Below are positions 35,045 to 44,625 of a DNA stretch of 64,000 nt, piece by piece. Position 1 is the first letter of the stretch. Every line of letters starts with the position of its first letter. The stretch is from Lenzites betulinus (taxonomy: Eukaryota; Basidiomycota; Agaricomycetes; Polyporales; Polyporaceae). The position numbers were made by a program, and so were the translations under genes. The stretch spans positions 124,001-188,000 of the forward strand of contig JABYQU010000059.1 of the NCBI GenBank assembly GCA_022264855.1, read 5' to 3'. Below the pieces are notes generated by a model that was not told where the DNA came from, did not search any database, and saw only the letters and a program-made list of their open reading frames with translations.

Positions 35045-35067
35045 TTGGTGTATTGGCCTGGGTCCTG
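35045..35067 (-). repeat. Right terminal inverted repeat of the DNA transposon
   Basis: Perfect inverted partner of 28441-28463, followed by the second CCTGCC. Between the gene start (34596) and this repeat, about 450 bp of non-coding DNA includes short inverted motifs such as TTCGGGG/CCCCGAA near 34922-35028, probably transposase-binding or promoter sequence. Confidence 0.92.
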
Positions 35068-36424
35068 CCTGCCCCCACTGAGGGACGTGTGTCCCGACCT
35101 CAGCGCCTCCTGGCGTCGCCATGGCTTGCAGGCACATCGCCTGCCGTCGCCCCCACATGGAGGCGCCCTCCTCCTGCGCTCACAGTCGATGCCGCCGCCC
35201 GGGGGCAAGCCGAACGTGCACAAGGGTGTTCCCCGCCGTCCCCGCCATGCGCATGCACGTCCCCGTGCTCCCGCTGCTCGCTAGTACACCCCCGCGGCGC
35301 CTCGCGCTTGTAGACGCACCGGCCCTCGTCCAGCCGCGCCTGCACTTGCGCATACGCCGCCTATTGCGAGCTGGCCGCGCCGCCGCCCGCGTCCATGACG
35401 CTGCTCTTGGGAGCTCCAAGGTGCGCCCACTGGCGGCGTGCACTCCGCACACGCGGTGGGTGCACATAGGTGCGCGATTGAAACGCGCGCTGCGCGGGCT
35501 GCGTTTGGGGGCTCGGGGGCTCGTCCCGAATGGCCGTCGTTCGTTTGCGGGTATGTGCATTCCTTGACGCCCTGTTATTCTCGGAGCGCGCCATCGCGTC
35601 CCCACCGCTCACGCTGTCCTGCTAGTGCCCCGTCGCTCCGATGCGCCTGCAACGCCGCGCGCCCTCCCGCGACTGTCCCGTTCTCGTGATCGCTGTCGTG
35701 GCCGGCCGTGAGCTGCGAAGGGCGCGCTGAAGTTGAAGCTTCCCCCACTGGTGGATACCAAGGAGGCGCAGTACAAGCAAAGGGCGGCGACTCCGCGGTG
35801 TCTGACGGCAGGGGACAGCACACCCACACGCCTGCGTGTTCACTCGGCGTCGCCGTCGGCTCGTCCGTCCTCTTGTTTCACCTATACCGCCCGCCTTGCG
35901 CTGTCAATGCTTCGCGCCAACGCCGCCCGCTTCCCGGCTCGCGGTAGGGGCACTGGCCCCACACAGGCGACCCGAGTCGTCGCAGTATTGCGACGCGGCG
36001 CCGCGGCGTGGCGCCGTCGGGTGCCCTGCCCGCTCGCTGTCTGTGCGAGTCGCCCGCAACTTGGCCGTAGTGCACCCGCGGAGGACGCGCAGCGATGCAC
36101 TGGCACTCGCGCACACTTGCGTTGAAGGGAACGACTCCGACGAGTGCAATTAGTTGTCATTCAATCACGAAATGTGTGTACACGGCTCGTCTACTCCGAT
36201 ATACATTTGCGCGTGTGTGCATCTATGTCGGCCTCGTATCGGGAACGGCGGCCACGCGTGCGCGAACGCAGACCACGCATTGCACGTCGCCGCGCGTCGG
36301 GGGTGTGTCGGGGCCAGACCACCGTACACAGGCCACCCACTTCACACCGGAAATGTGCGCGCCGCCGTCCCCGACGGTCATTGTATACTCGGCAACCTCT
36401 CGCGACGTCGTCCGTCCCGGTGCC
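35068..36424. other. Unit 3 spacer right of the DNA transposon
   Basis: Diverged homologue of about 6142-7534. GC-rich with small indels. The open frames are composition artefacts and no gene was seen. Confidence 0.6.
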
Positions 36425-37985
36425 GACTTGAAACAGCTCAGATCGCGTTGAAAGTCGGCGCGATGGCAGAGTACGCCCGTGAGCGTGTGCGTCCCGAGTT
36501 TCGCGGCGGCGCGATGTCGAGGCGCGAAGCGCGTTTGGGTGGATGTGCACCCGGAGGTCCGAGCTGCCATGTGACGCACTCGTTTTCGCTCAGATCGCGG
36601 CGCGCGTCGGAGGGTGCTTGCGGCATGTCTATGTGAGTGTACGTCTTGAGTTGCGCAGCGATCCAACGAGCGGCCGAGGCGCGACGGCGGTTTCGGTGCC
36701 CAGGTGCCAGCCAAGAGGTCCCGCCACATCGCACATATTGAATCTGCTCGGATCACGGCGGGCCTTGGAGGGTAGTTGCGGTATGTCTATGCGAGTGTGC
36801 GCCTTGAGTTGCGCGGCAGTACGCGGCGCCGTCGAGGCGCGACGGCCGTTTCGGTGTTTGTGTGCCCGAAGATGCACGAACATGGCACATTTCCATTTCT
36901 GCTCGGAACGCCCCGAAGCTCGGCGAGCGCGGAGAATACATGCAGACGGGAGTGCGTACCAGACGGCGTTGCGAACAGACGTCGGGCCGAGTCGCGGTTG
37001 GCAAATTTCTGCGCGCACTCACTGGCCTGACACCTTGGGCTCGTCAAATGGTCAGATTCGTTTTTGCTCGGATCGACCTGAAACGCGGGGAGCACACACC
37101 TTTCGTTCGGGCGAGACGACACGCGAAGTTACGCGACGTGCCGATACGGGCTCGGCGAGGGGCGAGCGTCCTTCTTGGGATGGTGCACATGTGCACATGA
37201 AATGTCGCCAAAGTGAGCGGAACCTTTTTTGCTCGGATCTGGCTGGAACGCCGTGAGCATGCTGCGTTCGTTCACGCGAGACGACGTACAGAGTTGCGCG
37301 ACGTACGAACAAAGGCTCGACGAGGGGCCAGCAGTTCTTTCCAGAAAATGCGAATGTGCCCATGAAACCGCCTCGAAGTGGCCGGATATTTTTTGCTCGG
37401 ATCGGCTTGGAATGCTGTGAGCACGTAGCTTTCGTTCAGTAGAGACGGCGTACCAAGTTGCAGGGCCGTCGGATGAGGGCCGAACTCGGGGCAAGCAGTC
37501 TTCTCCACATAATTTTGCCCATGTGCTCATGAAACTTCGCCAAAGTGGTCGGATATTGTTTGCTCGGATCTGTCTGGCACGACGTGAGCGCGTAGTGTTC
37601 GTTCAGGCGAGATGACGTACGAAGTTGCAGCGCCATTGGATGCGCGCTGAATGTGGGGCAAACGGTCTTCTCCAGATAGTGCCGATGTGCCAATGAAACT
37701 TCGCCAAAGTGAGCAGACAATATTTGCTCAGATCTGTCTGTAACTCCGTGAACATCTAGCGTTCGTTCAGGCGAGACGGCGTACAAGTTTGCGCGACGTA
37801 CGGACATGGACTCGACGAGGGCTGGGCGGTTCTTTCCGGACAATGCTGCCAATGTGCCCATGAGACCACATCGAAGTGGTCGGATTTTGTTTTTGCTCGG
37901 ATCTGTCTGGAAGGGTGTTAGTATCTAGCGTTCGTTCAGGCGAGATGACGTATGAAGTTGCGCGGCCGTCGGATGCAGAACGAAC
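36425..37985. repeat. Tandem array of about 165-bp repeats, unit 3 (10 repeats)
   Basis: Same repeat family as at 7535 and 18990. Markers GCTCGGATC or GCTCAGATC occur near 36436, 36590, 36750, 36901, 37067, 37233, 37398, 37562, 37728 and 37896. Two repeats fewer than in the other arrays; the order of variants in the right half shows that whole repeats were lost or exchanged, as expected of unequal exchange. Confidence 0.82.
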
Positions 37986-39034
37986 GCAGAATGGACGATA
38001 TTCTTGGGATATCCTCGAACACCGGCCATGCATGATGCCCGGAGGAGCGGCGTCGAATGCGCTTGGCGCACTGGCTCGGGACGCGCACTCGGGGTGTGGT
38101 AGTGCGCGGAAGAAGCGAGCGTGGTTGGCGGTGAGGTGATCGGCGAGTAATATCGATTCCATGCTTGTGTTCACTGCAGGCCATCGGCAGTCATCCATGA
38201 TGGCGCCGCGGCGGGGCGCCCAGACGTTACCGCAGATATGTTTGTCGAGCGACGATGGCCCCACCCGCGTGTAAGTACGCATCTACACGGAGAGGTTTCA
38301 TTTGCCTGACCGCGCCGGGCTCGAGGGCTTTCGAACGAGGCGTCGACCTATAGAACTGGAGTGAAGAAACAATAGTTTTCATGTCGGCGCCCCGGAAATT
38401 CGACAGGCGACTTTGATTACATACCACCGAAGTCGCGGGCGTGTGCTAACCCGGCGCCGCACCAGTAATTCACTCGCGCGGAATGGCGCCGTTCACCGAA
38501 GGGCCCAAAGTTGAACGATCGACCCTGAGTCGGAGCGAGCCTGCGCCCGTGAGATGCGCACCCGTTGTGCGACGGCAGTGCGATATGCAAGGGTGGCGAT
38601 CCGGGTACCAGACACGCGGGCTTGAGGGATGTCCTGTCGGACCTGTCCAGGCTTCTGAAGACGGCAGAAAGCGTGGCGGCCCTGGTCCGTGTTTCGATCG
38701 CTCCATTGGTAGACTACTTTGAGTACGGCTGTAAGCAGACTAACATAGACGAGAGTGTTAAAGTTTTGCGTACGGCGTGCTTCGCGATATTTGCTCTGCC
38801 TCCTGTCGAACACGGCGGCAATCTCGTCGCGGTTGTAGACAGATGCACCCCGGTGACGGACTGACGGCTACATGAAACTACTAGTGATGCGAAAGGGATT
38901 GCAGCGTGCCATGACGCCTCTGAGTCCGGTCACATTGAGAGCAACTGTGCAGATGATTTGTTTGTATACACTGCAGCATGCGGGAGGAGGTAACGCCTCT
39001 GCCTGAGCTCGCTGTTATAATCTAAGCACAAGGC
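37986..39034. other. Unit 3 spacer
   Basis: Homologue of 9426-10913 with about 440 bp missing near 38579. The protein-like minus-strand segment with FDRRQSKYREARR persists near 38813-38720 with changes. No gene can be supported. Confidence 0.4.
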
Positions 39035-40000
39035 ATGAGTGTTCTCTCCTGTCGACCCTACCTGCGCCATCTCTGCGTCATGATCCCTGGACTTGCCTTT
39101 GTCGACGAGACCGCGCTGCAGTCGCGCAAGCGGAAACAGGGTCCTGCTCTTGGGTGCGACCGCGACCGTTCGCGGGCCGATCTGCGAACAGTGTTTGACG
39201 GCGAAGTCTGTGAGTGATGCTCGTACAGTCAGAGTCGCCGTGGGAGAACTGACCGGGGCGCTGCTGTAGCCACGCGCTCTGGGGGAAGGTGTACGGGTAT
39301 GCAGTACGACCTCGACGGCTATGTGCAGAAGATCGTCATTGGCTGCAAGCTGAAGCTCGTGGGCTGGCCGGAGGGCGTACCTTTCGGAAACCTGAGCAAC
39401 ATTGGTGGCGGGATGTGGGCGCTCCGTGAGCTGCAGCGTCTCTGGTACTTGCCGGAGGAGTCGGCGTTCCGGCTCAGGTTCGAGGACGCGTCGGAGGAGG
39501 ATGTTGCAGCCGCGAAGCTGGACCCGATGAGCGCCCACCCTCACCCGACCAAACGGGGGATCACGCCGAAGCGCAAGGCGGTGAGGCGTGCGGAGGACCC
39601 GCCTCCCGCTGTTGTCAAGGCTCTTGTATTCCACCCTCTCACGCTCGACTTCCTTGGGACACACGCGACATCGACAGAGCCCGGGGCTGGGGATGCGCCC
39701 GTGGACGGCAGCACGCGCGACCCGCAGCAGCGGAGGGACAACAAGAGGCGGCGGGTGTGGGCGAGCAAGCCGAATCCGCACCGCAAGCGGCTCCCGAAAC
39801 GGGGAGTGCTGAGCATGCGCTCGGTGATCCCTGGCTTGTCGCACGCGGGGAGCTCGAGCGGTGGAGGGCGGGCGGCGAAGCGTGCGCGGGAGGACTACGC
39901 GGTGGACGACCGACTGGAGGATATCGAGTGGTCGTCAGAGGTGGAGATGGTGGCGTCGGAGGCGGACGAGATTGAGTCTGCGTCGGGCGACTGGGACTAG
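39035..40000 (+). CDS. Unrecognised basidiomycete protein (GWPEGVPFGN motif), copy 3
   Basis: Exons 39035-39209 and 39270-40000, about 301 residues. The intron starts with GTGAGT, a better donor than in the other copies, and contains an in-frame TGA, so the protein depends on splicing; this supports the intron call for all three copies. A TAA just upstream of the start ATG rules out the longer N-terminus that copies 1 and 2 would allow. Substitutions are mostly conservative (R to Q in MQYDLDGY, E to H in GLSHAG, A to V). The basic centre and acidic tail are kept. Function unknown. Confidence 0.6.
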
Positions 40001-40388
40001 TGCGAGGCGAGGCGAAGCGGCGTGGATTGGCTCATAATACTACAATGTCGTAATCAGGTCACTATTCATCTCGTGTTACCTTCTGGCGTACGGGACGCGC
40101 GGACGGCGGAGCGAATGCGGGCGAACGGCAAGGAGGAGGAGGCGAAGATGCGTTTCGCAGCTGCAGTACGGTGGGCGCCTTTCCTAATACAGCCGTTGCC
40201 TAAGATCGCACGCGCACAAGTTTCGCCGGGCGGTGGCTCTCTCGTCGTGCACCCATCCATGTACTACCAACTCCCGACGGCGGCGGACAATCCAACAGAG
40301 ACATACTGACAGTGAAATTTCTGTGTGCTCAATTCTCTTGCACAGTGCTCGGGCACAGGTTTATTATCAGTCTACTAGTACGAGTCAC
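40001..40388. other. Unit 3 spacer before the foldback element
   Basis: Diverged homologue of 11880-12277; no gene seen. It ends with TACGAGTCAC (40379-40388), the left half of an imperfect 10-bp target duplication. Confidence 0.6.
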
Positions 40389-41076
40389 CAGCTGTGGTAC
40401 CCATAATGTATTACGAACCGTTCATGCGCCTGCGCCGCATTACATTATAAACTGTTCCGGTTCGTAATGTATTATGAGCAGCCGGGGGCGCCAGCGCTGC
40501 CCTCCGGGACCTGCCTAATATGGTAGGCAGGCCCGGGGGACAGTGCTAGCGCCCCGGGGGCCTCTAATCTCTTATCTCTCAATAGATAATGTGTTATCTC
40601 ATCTCCCCGGGGCCTTCCCGCGTGCGCCTGTGCCTCCCTCGCAGCCACATCCCGATTAGGCAGGTCTGCCTCAGCCAGCCACCCTCCCTGCTTGCTCCCC
40701 CTCTACCTCGCTCAATTCTCGTCCGATTCGCTTCAAAAATAGCGCATCTTACTCGGATGTAATCACGCTACAATCGCACGCAAACGGAATGGGAATCAGG
40801 TAAGTACTAACCGTGCCACAGGAGATACAGTAAAAGGGCAGAAGAGGTGACAAAGAACGGGCGACATCTCGTCCGTTCTTTGTCGCCTCGGCGCGCAAAG
40901 TACGTTCCCATAACGAGGGAATCCAGCGCGTTCGAACGAGACGTCATGCGCGCGAATCGGCCGACGGACGGTGGAGCTGCGCTCCGCCCACCCCGGGGGG
41001 AGTGCAGCTCCTCCTCCTGTGCTTGTATCTCATTCGTTTTGGCTCGCATTTGCTCTATAAAGTCACTAATACATTC
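40389..41076 (+). repeat. Left arm of foldback element
   Basis: Inverted copy of about 42250-42940. Composition is mosaic: AT-rich end, then CCCCGGGGGC-type G/C blocks at 40480-40630, then a T/C-rich tract, then AGTACTAACC and TCGCCTC motifs. The outer 20 bp have diverged between the arms while the middle is almost identical. Confidence 0.85.
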
Positions 41077-41126
41077 TATGTTATAGCTACAACATTGTAC
41101 GAGCAAATTACGGCGGAGAAACACGT

Positions 41127-42193
41127 CCAGGAGGGTGGGTAGTAGTCCAACTACTACCCACCTTCCTCGACGCATATATCTGTCATTTATGCGCGTATCG
41201 CCGCGCAAAAGGCACCGCCAGAAAGCGGCGCAACACAGCGTTCTGACGGTGCCCTTTGCGCGTCGATACGACGGCACAAACCGTCGCAATACGATATTCT
41301 GTGTTCCATGCAGTGTAATCACATGTTTCAGCGATAGATTCATGTGCAAGTCTTCAAATAACATTCTTTTTCTTTCACTTATTAGTGTATGCCATCGCTA
41401 TGCGTACACCGGAGTGTAGAACAATCAGAGCCCGTTCCAATGTGTAATCTACTTATCTATGACCAGAATGTACACCCTTGCTGTGCACGATCCGCGCGAC
41501 CGATTATCATAAAAACGGGCACGATTACTACCCCATGGAGTCGCTATATCTATACAAATTTACAAGAGGAACGGACGAGAACGGACGGATATATTGCATT
41601 ATTACTGTAGACATGCAGGTAGCCGCCCACCGTCTTAAGACGGTCTCGGGCGGCTTCAGCAAGTCTGTATGTACAGCACAATATATACAAACCCTGTAGC
41701 ACACTTTGTAGAGCAGTAATTCGAGTTCTTCACCGATTTTCACGTTCTTGGGCTCGTCGGAAAGCTGTATGCAAGTGCTATCTATCCATACACGTTATGG
41801 ATATATCTGTGCCTTCAGTAGCTATGTATCAGCTAACTTAGTATGCAGCAGTCGCAGTTTTCGAGTTTTTAATTACTTCCTGTGTTTGTTGAGGACAGAT
41901 GGATCTATATTGTTATATAGGAGGTATATATAGTACATTCAATGTGAGGTAACATGTATTTAGTGCTCCAGAGTACCTGTGAAGAGATGGAAGGGGGATG
42001 AGCAGCTGTGGGGGAGGGAGGAGGAGCAGATATGGATAGCGACGCGCAATGTGGTCGTATCGCCGCGCAAAAGGTACCGACAGAAAGCTGCATTCAGCCG
42101 CTTTCTGGCGGTGTCTTTTTCGCAGCGATATGCCCAGAAACCGCAGCGCTATGCGTCGAGGAAGGTGGGTAGTAGTGGGACTACTACCCACCC
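41127..42193. repeat. Internal hairpins of the foldback element
   Basis: Two perfect 13-bp-stem, 3-nt-loop hairpins with the same stem lie at 41134-41162 and 42164-42192 (GGTGGGTAGTAGT arm). Another stem of about 21 bp with two mismatches lies at about 41206-41265 (GCGCAAAAGGCACCG arm), and a related weaker one at about 42066-42125. The rest of the interior (about 41300-41980) is A/T-richer and structureless to my eye. Confidence 0.75.
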
Positions 42194-42249
42194 TCCTCGA
42201 CGTGTCTTTGGGCTGTAGTTCGTTCAGAGGAGGTTGTGCCTGTGCAGTA

Positions 42250-42940
42250 GAGTGTATTAGTAAATGAATAAAGCAAATGCGAGCCAAAACGAATGAGATA
42301 CAAGCACAGGAGGAGGAGCTGCACTCCCCCGGGGTGGGCGGAGCGCAGCTCCACCGTCCGTCGGCCGATTCGCGCGCATGACGTCTCGTTCGAACGCGCT
42401 GGATTCCCTCGTTATGGGAACGTACTTTGCGCGCCGAGGCGACAAAGAACGGACGAGATGTCGCCCGTTCTTTGTCGCCTCTTCTGCCCTTTTACTGTAT
42501 CTCCTGTGGCACGGTTAGTACTTACCTGATTCCCATTCCGTTTGCGTGCGATTGTAGCGTGATTACATCCGAGTAAGATGCGCTATTTTTGAAGCGAATC
42601 GGACGAGAATTGAGCGAGGTAGAGGGGGAGCAAGCAGGGAGGGTGGCTGGCTGAGGCAGACCTGCCTAATCGGGATGTGGCTGCGAGGGAGGCACAGGCG
42701 CACGCGGGAAGGCCCCGGGGAGATGAGATAACACATTATCTATTGAGAGATAAGAGATTAGAGGCCCCCGGGGGCGCTAGCACTGTCCCCCGGGCCTGCC
42801 TACCATATTAGGCAGGTCCCGGAGGGCAGCGCTGGCGCCCCCGGCTGCTCATAATACATTACGAACCGGAACAGTTTATAATGTAATGCGGCGCAGGCGC
42901 ATGAACGGTTTGTAATACATTAGAACTACAACAGGGGCTG
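42250..42940 (-). repeat. Right arm of foldback element
   Basis: Reverse-complement partner of 40389-41076. A few single-base differences were seen, for example TGGTTTGTAATACA against TGAACGGTTCGTAATA-type sequence at the outer end. The open frame crossing it mirrors the one in the left arm and is not independent evidence of a gene. Confidence 0.85.
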
Positions 42941-43986
42941 TACGAGTTACATCGGCGGGGTGATCCAAGACGGCGTAAGGATGCCTACGCAGCAGGACTG
43001 TATTCAGGGGATGGTTTGGATATATCCAAGATAATCCGTGCATCCGTGGGAAAGACATCCGCGGATGCTTGTATCCGTCCACATCCGTTCCCACGGCTCT
43101 GGAGGTGACATGACATCAGCAATGCAAGTCATTAGTAAAAGTCACGGCAGCATAGCCGCGGTGAGAGGCCCGCCGACAAGTCGATACTTGTTAACATGAA
43201 TTGCGGCAAATGAACATTAGAGAGTAGTAATAGTGACTCCCAGTGATGCCAGAAGCATGGTGTTAGGGATCTCGGACAGGCCGCGAGGAAACTGGACTGA
43301 TAATCGCTGTGCTCTCAACATTATAGTACTTACCATGGCCCGAGCCGCACACACCCCTGCGCCGACAAGCGTCTTCACACAGAAATTTTTGCGAGGACAT
43401 CGTCTCTTGATTCCAGATAACATAAAATGGCCTTCGGAGAGCTTGTGTGCCTCAGGGATGGTCGAAGCTCTTGCAACCCAAGGGGAGATTGAGGACGAGC
43501 GCGCTCCCCCTGCAACGGCGGTCGACCGTCTTGTGGTAATGAGCACAACACAGTGCTTGCAGAATAAACTCGATTACCTCAGTTGAATAAACAAGAACGG
43601 CACAAGCGCAGTAAACCGCGAGTTTGGGCCTGACTGCTCGACTACAGACATCCCGGAAACCGGAAACCATATGTATGTACTCATGTATATATATCGAAGA
43701 CTTGAGACGGATGCGACTGACCCACTTGTAGGTTCATGTGCATACTGAGGATCTCAGCATTCCCCTCGCCAAGCTCCACATTTGGTGCCTTTGACGGCTC
43801 AAACATACCTGTTTGCAAGCGGTCCCCTGAAGAAGGTTCACTCGGCTTTGTCTCGAGTCAGCTGGACTATCGCGAGGAGCTCGGTAGTGCCGGGAACTTT
43901 AGGGGGACCCATAGGTGCTGAAAATGCCGCTTCAGGCTGCTTTAATTAATGCAAAGCCCTTCTACAAGAGGAAGTCAGACTCGGAT

Positions 43987-44282
43987 TGTAAGAATGACGG
44001 GGTAGGTGCCTTACTGGGCTCCTATCCCTTGGGTACTCTGGTCCGGGCTCGTATTTGGGCTCGGCGTACTCGTAGGGATGGTGGAGGGTAGTAAGGACTT
44101 ACCCTCCACCAGGCGCCCGAGTTCCGAATACTCGGGACACCGTACGCGGTGGCATTACATACATGCGGCTATCCGCGCGCTAATATGCGCGCGTGTACGT
44201 ATGGTCCGATTCCGTATATTTTAGTTGTGCGTTTCGCACAACTAAAGGATCCTGTAGGAGCGCAGGATACGCGCTCCTTACA
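43987..44282 (-). repeat. 3' LTR of the gypsy element
   Basis: Identical by eye to 54925-55220 and preceded on the element strand by the polypurine tract. It should provide the polyadenylation signal. The 44283-44625 stretch between it and ORF3 is the element's 3' untranslated region and also carries hairpins: GGTCACC arms near 44428 and GTGAACC arms near 44610. Confidence 0.93.
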
Positions 44283-44625
44283 CTCTCCCCCACTAGACCT
44301 GATCCCAGGTCTACAGATGTATAGTAAAGAATATAAATAGTATATATTTTTTGAGGGCCACAAATAGCAGTGGCCATTACGCCTATGATACACAGAAGTC
44401 GTCGTGGCGTCCGACGGTTCATGGTAGGGGTCACCGATAGGTGACCCTGCGTCTGGGTGTACGAACCGTGCTCGACGAGGCTGACGGTAAGAGGCGGCAT
44501 GCCCGATAATATACTCGTCCACCAATTTCGGTGGGGTTATGATTGTTGATTAGCCAATAGTAGTCGACGCAGGTGGGGCAGGCACCTGCGCGGTGATAGT
44601 ATCATGGGCGGTGAACCACATAGGT

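Larger units (their letters stand above)
28441..35067 (-). mobile_element. DNA transposon with ULP1-like protease / DDE gene (6.6 kb)
   Basis: The ends are perfect 23-bp terminal inverted repeats (28441-28463 and 35045-35067) starting CAGGACCCAGGCC. The target duplication CCTGCC is at 28435-28440 and 35068-35073; the uninterrupted site is GGCCTGCCCCC at 6141-6150 in unit 1. Subterminal regions on both sides carry GGGCCC and TTCGGGG/CCCCGAA motifs. One large minus-strand gene fills the interior. A 6-bp duplication with long perfect ends is a cut-and-paste signature. I cannot name the superfamily with certainty; the fungal KDZ-like or other large DDE families are candidates. Confidence 0.88.
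40389..42940. mobile_element. Foldback element with arms of about 690 bp
   Basis: The left arm (40389 to about 41076) and right arm (about 42250 to 42940) are inverted copies, nearly perfect over most of their length. The outermost bases are CAGC on each strand. The flanks TACGAGTCAC (40379-40388) and TACGAGTTAC (42941-42950) form an imperfect 10-bp duplication of the empty site TACAAATTAC at 12268. Each arm begins with a subterminal near-palindrome: the block starting CATAATGTATTACGAACCG recurs inverted about 58 bp inside. The 1.2-kb interior has further hairpins. No transposase, RT or other domain was recognised in any frame. Confidence 0.85.

Noticed and set aside
40807..41364. Minus-strand frame of 185 codons in the foldback element as a transposase
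   Set aside because: No catalytic motif, and most of it lies in an arm whose mirror image gives a similar frame in the other arm.
43233..43586. 117-codon frame as a hAT transposase remnant
   Set aside because: No BED finger or hAT dimerisation-like motif; the element is better described as non-autonomous.
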